From positions 558,001 to 622,000 of the forward strand of contig NZ_CP077604.1 in the NCBI RefSeq assembly GCF_019048865.1: a stretch of 64,000 bases of DNA, given 5' to 3'. Below are positions 8,393 through 16,183 of this stretch, piece by piece. The first letter of the stretch is position 1; the number at the start of each line of letters is the position of its first letter. Both the position numbers and the translations under genes were made by a program. A model generated the notes under the pieces. The model worked only from the letters and a program-made list of their open reading frames with translations, ran no database searches and was not told where the DNA came from. This stretch comes from Aquihabitans sp. G128. GTDB lineage: Bacteria > Actinomycetota > Acidimicrobiia > Acidimicrobiales > Iamiaceae.

Positions 8393-9013
8393 GTGGCCGC
8401 AGCGCTGAGCGACAAGCCGAGCACCCGGGCCCGCATCCTCGACGCCGCGCTCGGCGCCTTCGCCGACCGCGGCGTCGATGCCACCTCGCTCGACTCGCTG
8501 GCCGTCGAGATCGGCATCCGCAAGCAGACGATCCTCTACTGGTTCCCCTCGAAGGAGCAGCTCCTGCTCGGCGTGGTCGACCACGCGGTGGGCGAGCTCG
8601 GCTCCCGCCTCTCCGAAGCCGCGGTCGCCGCCCGCCCGGCCCGGGGTCGCCGCTCGGCGTCGGGCCCCACGCTGGAGGACCGGTTGGTCGCCGTGGTCGA
8701 CGCCACCTTCCGCCTGGGCACCACCCACCCCGAGCTGCTGGCCGTCGTCCGCGAGGTCACCCGCGTCGGCCCGCCGGCCTCCACCCACCTCGCCGCCGCC
8801 GTCGAGCCCCTCGTCGACGCGGCCGCCGCCGCCCTCGACCCCGGCTCCGACCGCGAGCACCTCCGCCGCGTCCTCCTCGCCGCCGGCGCCCGCGTCGTCG
8901 GCATCGCCACCGAAGCCGAGGTCCGCGCCGACCTCGGCCTCGCCCCCGACCTCACCTGGCTCCGCGCCCGCCGCCGCGCCCTCATCGACTCCCTCACCAC
9001 CCTCGTCGCCTGA
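8393..9013 (+). CDS. TetR/AcrR family transcriptional regulator
   Basis: 206 residues from the GTG at 8393, chosen because GGAGGAG (8384-8390) lies just upstream and because the in-frame ATG at 8333 sits inside the palindrome; that longer form adds 20 low-complexity residues. The N-terminal HTH is clear: 'RARILDAALGAFADRGVDAT', the recognition region 'LAVEIGIRKQTILYWFPSKEQLL', then an Ala-rich ligand-binding domain. It is transcribed away from the acyl-CoA reductase cluster, so it most likely senses an acyl or lipid-like ligand and represses the cluster and itself (inference from layout). Confidence 0.88.
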   Translation: MAAALSDKPSTRARILDAALGAFADRGVDATSLDSLAVEIGIRKQTILYWFPSKEQLLLGVVDHAVGELGSRLSEAAVAARPARGRRSASGPTLEDRLVAVVDATFRLGTTHPELLAVVREVTRVGPPASTHLAAAVEPLVDAAAAALDPGSDREHLRRVLLAAGARVVGIATEAEVRADLGLAPDLTWLRARRRALIDSLTTLVA

Positions 9014-9260
9014 GGCCCGAGCCTTGCTCGCTCGAGCCGCTCGAGCTCCGCTTGCTCGGGCAGTGTGCGCCTGAGCCGGGGCTGCGGGGGCGCGGTGGGG
9101 CGGACGGACCTTCGGGGTGTGGGCGTTGTCCGACTCGTCGCTGCGAGGAGGGGTGCCTTGGACCAGGACCGTCGTTCTGGTCTCGGTCGAGAAGGGCGCG
9201 ACGGGGGCTGGGTCGGGCGGTTCGTCGTCTGTGTCCGCTTCTGCGGCGGGTCACGGCGAA

Positions 9261-9305
9261 GGCTCGTGCGCAAACCGGTGCTCATCGCGGTTTTGCGCAC
9301 GAGCC
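9261..9305. repeat. Inverted repeat, 14-bp perfect stem
   Basis: GGCTCGTGCGCAAA at 9261-9274 is exactly complementary to TTTGCGCACGAGCC at 9292-9305, with a 17-nt loop. It is 250 bp past the TetR stop, has no following T-run and is not next to any gene end, so a terminator is not the obvious reading. A dispersed palindromic element is an alternative. The arm/loop proportions resemble the hairpin at 19553-19602 although the sequence differs. Confidence 0.6.
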
Positions 9306-9387
9306 TGGCGCCCGGCGCCCACTTGAATCGGCCGTTTCGGACAGCAGCCCCAAGGCATGTGCGCGTGACGCTTCTGAGCGCGGTCAC

Positions 9388-9558
9388 GTGCACGCACCTT
9401 GCGCCGCCCCCGGCAGCGGCTGGTCGAAGCGGACCTTCCACCCCGCCGCAGCGAGGACCCGAGCCCGGCGACCAGCGCAGCGCCGGCTCCGCCGTCGTCG
9501 CGCCCTTCGAACCCGTGAGCAACGACCCGGTCCCGGTCCCATCGAGGACGTGAGCCAC
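9388..9558. repeat. Direct repeat unit, copy A
   Basis: This ~171-bp unit recurs at 9618-9789. A 60-base core (9467-9526) is identical to 9698-9757; the flanks are diverged but alignable, starting at GTGCAC and ending at GTGAGCCAC in both copies. No coding signal was seen. Confidence 0.8.
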
Positions 9559-9617
9559 CACCCGCCCAGGCCCCCCGGCGGCGGAGGCTGGTGCCTGTGC
9601 ACACAAGATGTGCACGA

Positions 9618-9789
9618 GTGCACACACCTGCGTCGCCCCCGGGCAGCGGCCGCCTGAAGTGGACCATCCACCCCGCCGCAGCGAGCGACCGGAGCACGGC
9701 GACCAGCGCAGCGCCGGCTCCGCCGTCGTCGCGCCCTTCGAACCCGTGAGCAACGACGCGGTCCCGGTCCTACCGGAGTCGTGAGCCAC
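9618..9789. repeat. Direct repeat unit, copy B
   Basis: Second copy of the unit at 9388-9558, offset by 230-231 bp, with an identical 60-base core at 9698-9757. Just before it a cluster of GTGCAC/GTGTGCAC palindromes (9596-9626) fills the spacer. Confidence 0.8.
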
Positions 9790-9858
9790 GCCCCGCTCAG
9801 GCAGGCCGGGAGCAGCCCGGAGCAGCCCAGCAGCGCAGCGGCCCCCAGGGCGAGGGGG

Positions 9859-10960
9859 TCAGCGCTGGCGGCGGTGGGGGGCGCGGTGGGCGTGGCGCTC
9901 GGCGGCGAGGCGGACGAGCTCGTCGATGAGCTGGGCGTAGGGGAGGCCGCTGGCCGCCCACAGCGAGGGGAACATCGAGTACGGGGTGAAGCCGGGCATG
10001 GTGTTGATCTCGTTGAAGAGCAGCCCGCGTCCGCCGGGGCCCTCTTCGTAGAAGAAGTCGACGCGGGCGAGGCCGTCGCAGCGCAGCGCGGTGAACGCCT
10101 GCAGCGCGAGCTCACGGGCCTGCTCGGCCACCGCGGGCGGGAGGTCGGCGGGCACGACCATCTCGGCGGCGCCCTCGAGGTACTTGTCCTCGTAGTCGTA
10201 GAACTCGTGCGTGGGCACGATCTCGCCCGGCACCGAGGCCCGGGGCACGGCGTTGCCGAGCACGCCCACCTCGATCTCGCGGGCGCTCACCGCCTCCTCG
10301 ACCACGGCCCACTCGTCGAACGCGTGGGCGCCGGCCAGCGCGGCGAGGAGCCCGGCGGCATCGTCGGCGCGAGACACGCCCACCGAGGAGCCCATGTTCG
10401 CCGGCTTCACGAACACCGGCCACCCCAGCTCGACGCCGACCCGCTCGACGAACGCCTCGTCGACCGGCGCGTCGCGCACGGCCAGGTGCTTCACGATCGG
10501 CAGTCCCGCCGCGGCCGCCACCACCTTCGACATGACCTTGTCCATGTTCGCCGCCGAGCCCAGGACGCCGCTGCCGACGTAGGCCACGCCGGCCAGCTCG
10601 AGCAGGCCCTGCACGGCGCCGTCCTCGCCGCGGGCCGTGGAGGATGGGGAGGACGACGACCTGCTGGCCCGGCCGCACCGGGGCCACCGAGGCCTGGGGC
10701 TCGAGCGCGGTGCCGCTGGCGTCGAGGGCGTCGGGCAGGGCGTGGCGGCCCTCGGCGAGGGCGGCGATGGTGGCATCGGAGCGCAGCCAGCGGCCCTCCG
10801 GGGTGATGGCGATGGGCTCGATCTCGTACCGGGAACCGTCGATGGCGGCGATCACGTGGGCCGCCGACACCCGGGACACGTCGTGCTCGGCCGACTGGCC
10901 GCCGTAGAGGACGACGAGCCGGACGGGCTCCACGGGCTCGGAGGTCGGGGTCTCGGGCAT
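9859..10960 (-). pseudogene. ddl: D-alanine--D-alanine ligase (frameshifted)
   Basis: Joined across a shift, this is a full-length Ddl of about 366 residues, which makes the D-Ala-D-Ala dipeptide for MurF. From the ATG at 10960 the N-terminal domain reads correctly (VVLYGGQSAEHDVS) up to 'LPILHG'. From there the continuation [11 protein letters not shown] and the ATP-grasp part ([42 protein letters not shown]) lie in the next frame. The canonical HGP-x-GEDG motif is broken at about 10626-10637 by the equivalent of one extra or two missing bases. Ddl is normally essential and everything else is conserved, so a sequence error is likelier than true loss. It is divergent from murF. Confidence 0.85.
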
Positions 10961-11015
10961 GGCCGGGGATCCTACGAGGCGGCCGCGGCCGCTCGGGCCG
11001 GGTTCGGGCGCCGGG

Positions 11016-11021
11016 TACGGT
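11016..11021 (+). promoter_or_regulatory. -10 box TACGGT, probable leaderless murF promoter
   Basis: TACGGT ends 7 bases before the murF ATG, the spacing expected when transcription starts on the start codon. No Shine-Dalgarno sequence is present. The same arrangement recurs before the genes at 15747, 16184 and 25751. Confidence 0.45.
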
Positions 11022-11028
11022 CGGCGCC

Positions 11029-12357
11029 ATGCGGTTCACGACGTCGGAGATCGCCGGGGCCACCGGAGGCGAGGTGTTCGGCCGGGAGGTCACCGTCGAG
11101 GGAGCCACCATCGACTCCCGGGCGGTCCAGCCCGGCCAGCTCTTCGTGCCGGTGGTGGCCGAGCGCGACGGCCACGACTTCATCGGCGCCGCGGTCGCCG
11201 CCGGCGCCGCGGCCTACCTCACCGGCGGGCCCATCGAGGCGGCCACCGCGGTCCGGGTGGCCGACACCACCGCGGCGCTCACCGCCCTGGGCCACCACGC
11301 CCGCACCAAGCTCACGGGACACGTGGTCGGCGTGACGGGCAGCGTGGGGAAGACGTCGCTCAAGGACCTGTTGGCCGCGGTGGGGGCGACGTCGTGGGCC
11401 ACCTCGGCCAGCGTGGGCTCGTTCAACAACGAGCTCGGCGTGCCGCTGACCCTGGCCAACGCGCCGGATGGCACCGAGCTGGCGGTCATCGAGATGGGCG
11501 CCCGCGGCAAGGGCCACATCGCCGAGCTGTGCGCCATCGCCGAGCCGACGGTCGGCATCGTGACCGTGGTGGCCGGCGCCCACCTCGAGATGTTCGGCTC
11601 GATCGACGACGTCGCCGTCGCCAAGTCCGAGCTGGTCGCGTCGCTCGCCCCGTCGGGCACCGCCGTGCTCAACGCCGATGACCACCGGGTGCTGGCGATG
11701 GCCGGGGCCACCGAGGCCACCGTCGTCACCTTCGGCGTGCTGGGCGGCGAGGTGCGGGCCACCGAGGTCGAGCTCGACGGCGAGCTGCGCGCCCGGTTCA
11801 CGCTCCGCAGCCCGTGGGGGACCGCTGCGGTGCACCTCGGCGTGGCCGGCGCCCACCAGGTCACCAACGCCCTCGGCGCGGCGGCGGCCGCCCTGGCCCT
11901 CGGTGCACCGGTCGAGGCGGTGGCCGCCGGCCTGGCCGACGCCCGCCTCTCCGCCATGCGGATGGACCTGGTCGACGGCGCCGACGGCGTGCGCATCCTC
12001 GACGACGCCTACAACGCCAACCCCACGTCCATGCGGGCCGGCCTCGCCGCCCTCGCCGCCATCGACGCACCCCGCCGCTTCGCGGTGGTGGGCACCATGG
12101 CCGAGCTGGGCGACGGCGCCGACGCCGCTCACGCCGAGATCGCCGCCGCGGCGGCCGAGGCCGGCATCGAGCTGGTGGCGGTCGCCGAGCCCCGCTACGG
12201 CACGACCCCCGACCGGTCGGCGGCCACCCCCGAGGAGGCGGTCGAGGTGCTCCGTGCCCTCGGGCTGGCCCGCGGCCACGCCGTGCTGGTCAAGGGCAGC
12301 CGCGCCACCCGCCTGGAGCGCGTCGTCGCCCTACTGCGCGCTGCTCCCGAGGGCTGA
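11029..12357 (+). CDS. murF: UDP-MurNAc-tripeptide--D-Ala-D-Ala ligase
   Basis: 442 residues. It adds the Ddl product to UDP-MurNAc-tripeptide in the cytoplasm, completing the pentapeptide of peptidoglycan. An N-terminal Mur ligase domain carries 'TIDSRAVQPGQLFVP' (about residues 26-40). The ATP-binding P-loop GVTGSVGKTS is near residue 103, NNELGVPLT near 130, the 'EMGARGKGHI' block follows, and the C-terminal domain carries 'ILDDAYNANPTSM' near 325. Length and motif order are normal. Here it is alone and divergent from ddl rather than inside a dcw cluster, with a leaderless-looking promoter. Confidence 0.95.
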   Translation: MRFTTSEIAGATGGEVFGREVTVEGATIDSRAVQPGQLFVPVVAERDGHDFIGAAVAAGAAAYLTGGPIEAATAVRVADTTAALTALGHHARTKLTGHVVGVTGSVGKTSLKDLLAAVGATSWATSASVGSFNNELGVPLTLANAPDGTELAVIEMGARGKGHIAELCAIAEPTVGIVTVVAGAHLEMFGSIDDVAVAKSELVASLAPSGTAVLNADDHRVLAMAGATEATVVTFGVLGGEVRATEVELDGELRARFTLRSPWGTAAVHLGVAGAHQVTNALGAAAAALALGAPVEAVAAGLADARLSAMRMDLVDGADGVRILDDAYNANPTSMRAGLAALAAIDAPRRFAVVGTMAELGDGADAAHAEIAAAAAEAGIELVAVAEPRYGTTPDRSAATPEEAVEVLRALGLARGHAVLVKGSRATRLERVVALLRAAPEG

Positions 12358-12366
12358 CCAGCCCAC

Positions 12367-12398
12367 CGGCGGCCCCGAGCGTGGGCTACTGGCCGCCG
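12367..12398. terminator. Stem-loop between convergent murF and MFS gene
   Basis: CGGCGGCC (12367-12374) pairs with GGCCGCCG (12391-12398) across a 16-nt loop, straddling the convergent ends of murF and the MFS transporter. There is no T-tract, as is usual for high-GC actinobacteria. It could serve both directions. Confidence 0.4.
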
Positions 12399-13726
12399 AG
12401 AGCCAGGCGGCGGCTGCGCGGCGGCTCGTCACCGAGGTCGGCGTAGGCCGCCAGGGCCACCGCCACCAGGGCGCCGAAGGCGAGCACCGGCCCGATGCCG
12501 AAGTGCTCCATCGCCACGCCACCGAGCAGGCCGCCGAAGGGCACGGTCCCGCCGAAGCCCATGATCCAGAGCGCCATGACCTTGCCCCGCACGCCGTCGT
12601 CGAGGTCCTGCTGCAGCACCGTCGAGAGTGACGTGATCACGGCGAAGTACACGCAGCCGAGGACGAGGATCACGACGTAGGCGGGCGGGGCGGCGCGCAG
12701 CACCCCGAAGACGGTGAGCATCGCCGCGAAGCCCAGCAGGCCGAGGCGGGTGAGCCGGGCCTTCGAGGCGCGGGCGAACACCGTGCCGATGGACAGGGCG
12801 CCGATGACGGCGCCGACGCCGAAGCACGCGTAGAGGATGCCGTAGCTGCTGCTCTTCGGGACGATGCCGAGGTGGTCGCCGGCGATCTTCGGCATCTGCG
12901 TGATGAACGGCAGCGACAGGAACGAGAAGGTGAAGATCACCACCAGGCACTGGCCCACGACCCGGTTGGCCTTGGCCACCTGCACCCCTTCGAGGAGGCG
13001 GTGCAGCCCTTGGCTGCCGGCCGCGGGCGGAGCGGGCAGCGTGACCCGGAGCAGGCTGGCGATCACGAAGGCGAAGCTCACGGCGTTGAGCAGGAACACC
13101 CACGACGGCCCGAACGTGGCGTAGAGCGTGGTGCCGATGGCCGGGCCGATCACCCGTGAGGCGTTCATCTGCACCGAGTTGAGCGAGATCGCCCCCGCGA
13201 TGTCGCGCCGGGGCACGAGCACGGGCACCACGGCGCTGAAGATGGGCGCGTACAGGGCGTTGCCCACGCCGATGCAGAACACCACCGCCACCATCGCCAC
13301 CCGGTTGGGCGAGTGGGGGAGCGTGACCGCAGCGAGGATCAGCGAGAACACGGCCTGCTGCACGCTGAGGACCATCAGCAGCTTCTTGCGGTCGAAGGCG
13401 TCGGCGAGCATGCCGCCCACCACCGAGAACAGCAGCAGGGGGCCGAGCTGCGCAGCGGTCATGATGCCGACGAAGACCGCCGACTTGGTGAGGCTGTAGG
13501 CGAGGGCCCCCAGCACCACGTTCTGCATCCAGGTGCCGATGTTGGAGGCGAAGGCCCCCAGGTACACCGTGCGGAACGTGGCGTGGCTGAAGGCCGAGCG
13601 GGCGGTGCCCGGGGCGAAGGTGCGGTCGCCGTCGACGAAGGCGTCGGTGTTGTCGTCGGCGAGGGAGTCCCGGACGTCCTGCTCGGCGCCCTGGGGGTCG
13701 GCCGGCGGGGTCTGGGTCACGGCCAA
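12386..13726 (-). CDS. MFS transporter (MFS_3/EntS-like exporter)
   Basis: 446 residues from the TTG at 13726; a GTG two codons later (13720) is an equal candidate and lies 6 nt after a TACGCT -10-like box, which would make it leaderless. After a ~45-residue polar N-terminal tail there are about 12 hydrophobic segments. 'TYLGAFASNIGTWMQNVVLG'-type TM1 and the 'GGMLADAFDRKKLL' loop 2-3 motif (G-x3-D-x3-R-K) match the MFS_3 group of siderophore/drug exporters such as EntS. Substrate unknown. The upstream intergenic DNA contains the palindrome AACGATCGTT (13756-13765), a possible regulator site. Confidence 0.87.
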   Translation of the reverse strand: MAVTQTPPADPQGAEQDVRDSLADDNTDAFVDGDRTFAPGTARSAFSHATFRTVYLGAFASNIGTWMQNVVLGALAYSLTKSAVFVGIMTAAQLGPLLLFSVVGGMLADAFDRKKLLMVLSVQQAVFSLILAAVTLPHSPNRVAMVAVVFCIGVGNALYAPIFSAVVPVLVPRRDIAGAISLNSVQMNASRVIGPAIGTTLYATFGPSWVFLLNAVSFAFVIASLLRVTLPAPPAAGSQGLHRLLEGVQVAKANRVVGQCLVVIFTFSFLSLPFITQMPKIAGDHLGIVPKSSSYGILYACFGVGAVIGALSIGTVFARASKARLTRLGLLGFAAMLTVFGVLRAAPPAYVVILVLGCVYFAVITSLSTVLQQDLDDGVRGKVMALWIMGFGGTVPFGGLLGGVAMEHFGIGPVLAFGALVAVALAAYADLGDEPPRSRRLALGGQ

Positions 13727-13828
13727 AGCGTACGACCGGTCGGCGCCGGCCGGAAAACGATCGTTATCGGCCCTGGTCAGGGCGTTGGCGGGGTCCCCCA
13801 GATCTTGACCCGCGGGTCAGTTCGTGCG

Positions 13829-14029
13829 TCAGTAGGGCCCGTCGCAGCAGGAGTCGCGCTGGCCGCACCTCGTGCAGCGGTAGTGGGCGTGCTCCTGGCG
13901 CATCGGCCCGCCGCAGTGGCCGCACTGGGTGCTGAGGTCGCAGAAGCCCGTGCCGGCCGGTGCGACGTCGGTGGCCGCCGCCGCCGGGGCCGGAGCGGGA
14001 GGGGTCGAGGAGGAGGTCGCCGTGGTCAT
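13829..14029 (-). CDS. Small Cys-rich zinc-ribbon-like protein
   Basis: 66 residues from the ATG at 14029; a start further upstream would run into unlikely Gly/Pro residues. A ~30-residue Ala/Pro/Thr linker precedes a compact C-terminal module with CGHCGGPM, then RCTRCG and a final 'DSCCDGPY': CxxC...CxxC plus a CC pair, compatible with binding one zinc ion. I do not recognise a named family. It is divergent from the 2-hydroxyacid dehydrogenase, 59 bp away, and downstream of the MFS gene's promoter region but on the same strand. Function unknown. Confidence 0.65.
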   Translation of the reverse strand: MTTATSSSTPPAPAPAAAATDVAPAGTGFCDLSTQCGHCGGPMRQEHAHYRCTRCGQRDSCCDGPY

Positions 14030-14088
14030 GGCGCCCGACGCTAGGACCGGGCCCGACCCGGGTCGCGGACCGGTACCGTCCACCGGCG

Positions 14089-15018
14089 ATGACCGAGCCC
14101 CACCCCGCGCCCCGCCTCGCCACCCAGCCCCGCACCTCGGACTGGATCGGCGCGGCGGTGGCGGCCGGCGGCGGTTCGGTGGTGGAGCCGGCCGACGCCA
14201 CCGGCGTGGTGTGGACCGACCCCGCCGGTCCGGATGCGCTGGCCGACCTGCTGGCCGCCCACCCGGCCATCGACTGGGTGCAGCTGCCGTGGGCCGGCGT
14301 CGAGCCCTACCTCGACGTGATCCGGGCCAAGCCGGGCCGCACGTGGTCCTGCGCCAAGGGCGTCTACAGCGACCCGGTGGGTGAGCACGCGGTGGCGCTG
14401 CTGCTGGCCGGGTTCCGGGACCTGCACCGCTTCGCCCGCCAGGACACGTGGGTGCGGGGCAGCGGCCGGAACCTGTTCGGGGCGAAGGTGGTGCTGCTGG
14501 GCGGCGGGGGCATCGCCCAGGTGGTGATCGACCTGCTGGCCCCGTTCCGCACCGAGATCACCGTCGTCCGCAACACCCCGGCCCCCATGGCCGGCGTCGA
14601 CCGGGTGCTCGGCCCCGATGCCCTGCACCGGGCGCTCGACGGGGCCGACGCCGTCGTCCTCGCCCTGCCCCTGGTGGCGGGCACCCGCCACGTGCTCGGC
14701 GCCGAGGAGCTGGCCCTGCTGGCGCCCGGCGCGTGGGTGGTCAACGTCGCCCGCGGCGAGCACATCGACACCGATGCCCTGGTGGCGGCCCTCGAGGGCG
14801 GCCACCTGGGCGGCGCTGCGCTCGACGTCACCGACCCCGAGCCGCTGCCCGACGGGCACCCCCTCTGGTCGGCGCCCAACGCCATCATCACGCCGCACAC
14901 CGGCAACACCGCCGCGATGGCTCGACCCCTGCTCTCGGCCCGCATCACCGAGAACGTCCGGGCCTACGCCAGCGGCGGTGACCTGGTGGGGCTCATCGAC
15001 GCCGACCTCGGCTATTGA
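14089..15018 (+). CDS. D-isomer-specific 2-hydroxyacid dehydrogenase
   Basis: 309 residues from the ATG at 14089; a TACCGT box lies 9 bases upstream. The C-terminal NAD-binding half shows a Rossmann motif GGGGIAQ near residue 142. The catalytic set follows in order: R in 'VNVARGEHID', E in 'DVTDPEPLP' and H in 'ITPHTGN'. The N-terminal catalytic half has the conserved 'IDWVQLPWAGVEPYL' and 'GVYSDPVGEHAVALLLA' stretches. It is an NAD(P)-dependent reducer of a 2-keto acid; the short GHR/phosphite-type layout does not reveal the substrate. Confidence 0.88.
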   Translation: MTEPHPAPRLATQPRTSDWIGAAVAAGGGSVVEPADATGVVWTDPAGPDALADLLAAHPAIDWVQLPWAGVEPYLDVIRAKPGRTWSCAKGVYSDPVGEHAVALLLAGFRDLHRFARQDTWVRGSGRNLFGAKVVLLGGGGIAQVVIDLLAPFRTEITVVRNTPAPMAGVDRVLGPDALHRALDGADAVVLALPLVAGTRHVLGAEELALLAPGAWVVNVARGEHIDTDALVAALEGGHLGGAALDVTDPEPLPDGHPLWSAPNAIITPHTGNTAAMARPLLSARITENVRAYASGGDLVGLIDADLGY

Positions 15019-15076
15019 GCGGCGGGCGACCGCCCCTACGCTGGCCACGGTCCCCCTGTAGCCCGGAGCCGGTCCC

Positions 15077-15718
15077 ACGAGCACCCACTACCAACGACTC
15101 GGCGTCGCTCCGTCCTCGTCCACCGAGGAGATCCGTGCCGCCTACCGGGTGCTGGCCGGCCGCCTCCACCCCGACCGCATGGTCGACGGGTCCCCTGCGG
15201 AGCGGGCGCTCGCCGACCGCCGCATGCGCGAGGTGAACGAGGCCTGGCACGTGCTGCAGGACCCCGTCCGCCGGCGGGCCTACGACGACAGCCGCATCCA
15301 GGGCCGCCGGGCGAGCACCGCCGCCGGCCCGTCGAGCACGGCGGGGAAGCGCCCGACCACGGTGGTCCCGGTGGACGACGACGACCTGGTCGACGTGCTG
15401 CCCGAGATGACCGGCGTGCAGGCGGGGCTGTTCCGCCACCTGCCGTGGGTGGTGCTCGTGGTGCTGTTCGGCCTGATCTTCGTGGGCACGGCCTACGCCA
15501 CCCACGGCGGTGACGACGCGCCCCAGCGCCGGCCCGTCGAGGCCGGCACGTGCATCGACGTGGCCACCGGGCCCACCACCACGATCGTGCCGTGCACCGG
15601 GCCCCACGAGCTCCAGATCGTGGCCCGGGTCGACAGCGCCACGGCCTGCCCGGCCGACACCGAGCGCCGTCGGCTCGGCACCGACGGCCTCTTCGACTGC
15701 GTCACCGCCGGCTCCTAG
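15077..15718 (+). CDS. J-domain membrane protein, apparent ACG start
   Basis: The reading frame opens after a TAG at 15059-15061 and contains no ATG, GTG or TTG before the J-domain begins. The codon where a start is expected is ACG (15077), preceded by GGAG (15065-15068) at 8 nt, and the translation from it (STHYQRLGVAPSSSTEEIRAA) is a classic J-domain opening. The HPD tripeptide that stimulates Hsp70/DnaK follows in 'RLHPDRM'. After the J-domain come a polar linker, one membrane helix (about residues 135-155, LPWVVLVVLFGLIFVGTAY) and an external domain with four Cys, 213 residues in total. Either ACG is used as start or the sequence has a T-to-C error. It may recruit DnaK to the membrane. 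Confidence 0.72.
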   Translation, partial: TSTHYQRLGVAPSSSTEEIRAAYRVLAGRLHPDRMVDGSPAERALADRRMREVNEAWHVLQDPVRRRAYDDSRIQGRRASTAAGPSSTAGKRPTTVVPVDDDDLVDVLPEMTGVQAGLFRHLPWVVLVVLFGLIFVGTAYATHGGDDAPQRRPVEAGTCIDVATGPTTTIVPCTGPHELQIVARVDSATACPADTERRRLGTDGLFDCVTAGS

Positions 15719-15734
15719 GACCAGGCCCCGTCGG

Positions 15735-15740
15735 TACGGT
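15735..15740 (+). promoter_or_regulatory. -10 box TACGGT before leaderless VOC gene
   Basis: TACGGT lies 6 bases before the ATG at 15747, with no Shine-Dalgarno sequence, so the transcript probably starts on the start codon. Confidence 0.4.
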
Positions 15741-15746
15741 GGCGCC

Positions 15747-16124
15747 ATGCGGTTCACCGGCATCGACCACGTCGTCTTCCGCGTCACCGACCCTGAGCGC
15801 ACGGTGGCCTGGTGGCGCGACACCTTCGACCTCCAGCCCGAGCGGCTCGACGAGTGGCGGCGCCAGGAGGTGCTGTTCGTGTCGGTCCGGGTCACGCCCA
15901 CCACGATCCTCGACCTCTTCACCGGCGACCGGCCCGAGGGCCAGGTCGACAACGTCGACCACGTGGCCTTCGTGCTGGAGGACGTCGACCTCGACGAGCT
16001 GGCGGCCAGCGGCCGCTTCGAGGTGGAGTCGGGCCCGCACGACCTGTGGGGCGCCCGGGGCCAGGGCCGCGGCGTCTACCTGCTGGACCCCGACGGCAAC
16101 CGGATCGAGCTGCGCACCTACTGA
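15747..16124 (+). CDS. VOC family protein (glyoxalase/dioxygenase fold)
   Basis: 125 residues forming one vicinal-oxygen-chelate unit of two beta-alpha-beta-beta-beta modules: 'GIDHVVFRVTDPERTVAWWRDTF' opens the first, 'NVDHVAFVLEDVD' the second, and it ends with 'GRGVYLLDPDGNRIELRTY'. Potential metal ligands are His8, His in DHVAF and the Glu of RIELR, as in single-domain glyoxalases and bleomycin-resistance-like proteins. Substrate unknown. The start is supported by the leaderless promoter; it is followed 59 bp later by the amidase gene. Confidence 0.85.
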   Translation: MRFTGIDHVVFRVTDPERTVAWWRDTFDLQPERLDEWRRQEVLFVSVRVTPTTILDLFTGDRPEGQVDNVDHVAFVLEDVDLDELAASGRFEVESGPHDLWGARGQGRGVYLLDPDGNRIELRTY

Positions 16125-16171
16125 CCACGCCGGGGTCGGCGCGGTGGCCGACACCGGTCGGCCGGTCGACG

Positions 16172-16177
16172 TAGCGT
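16172..16177 (+). promoter_or_regulatory. -10 box TAGCGT before leaderless amidase gene
   Basis: TAGCGT is separated by exactly 6 bases from the ATG at 16184, and no ribosome-binding sequence is present. Confidence 0.4.
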
Positions 16178-16183
16178 CGGCAG

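Larger units (their letters stand above)
9014..9858. other. Non-coding region with hairpin and duplicated unit
   Basis: 845 bp between the TetR gene and ddl without a credible gene. Translations on both strands are low-complexity Arg/Ala/Pro and none shows a domain or a plausible start. It holds a 14-bp-stem hairpin (9261-9305), two copies of a ~170-bp unit (9388-9558, 9618-9789) and a run of GTGCAC palindromes at 9596-9626. This may be remnant or repeat DNA rather than a regulatory leader. Confidence 0.6.

Noticed and set aside
9596..9626. CRISPR-like array from repeated GTGCAC
   Set aside because: Only short palindromic hexamers with no regular spacers; no cas genes in the window.
9384..10115. 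243-codon minus-strand frame over the repeat region
   Set aside because: It covers the duplicated non-coding unit and the end of ddl, and its Arg-rich translation has no family; it is not a gene.
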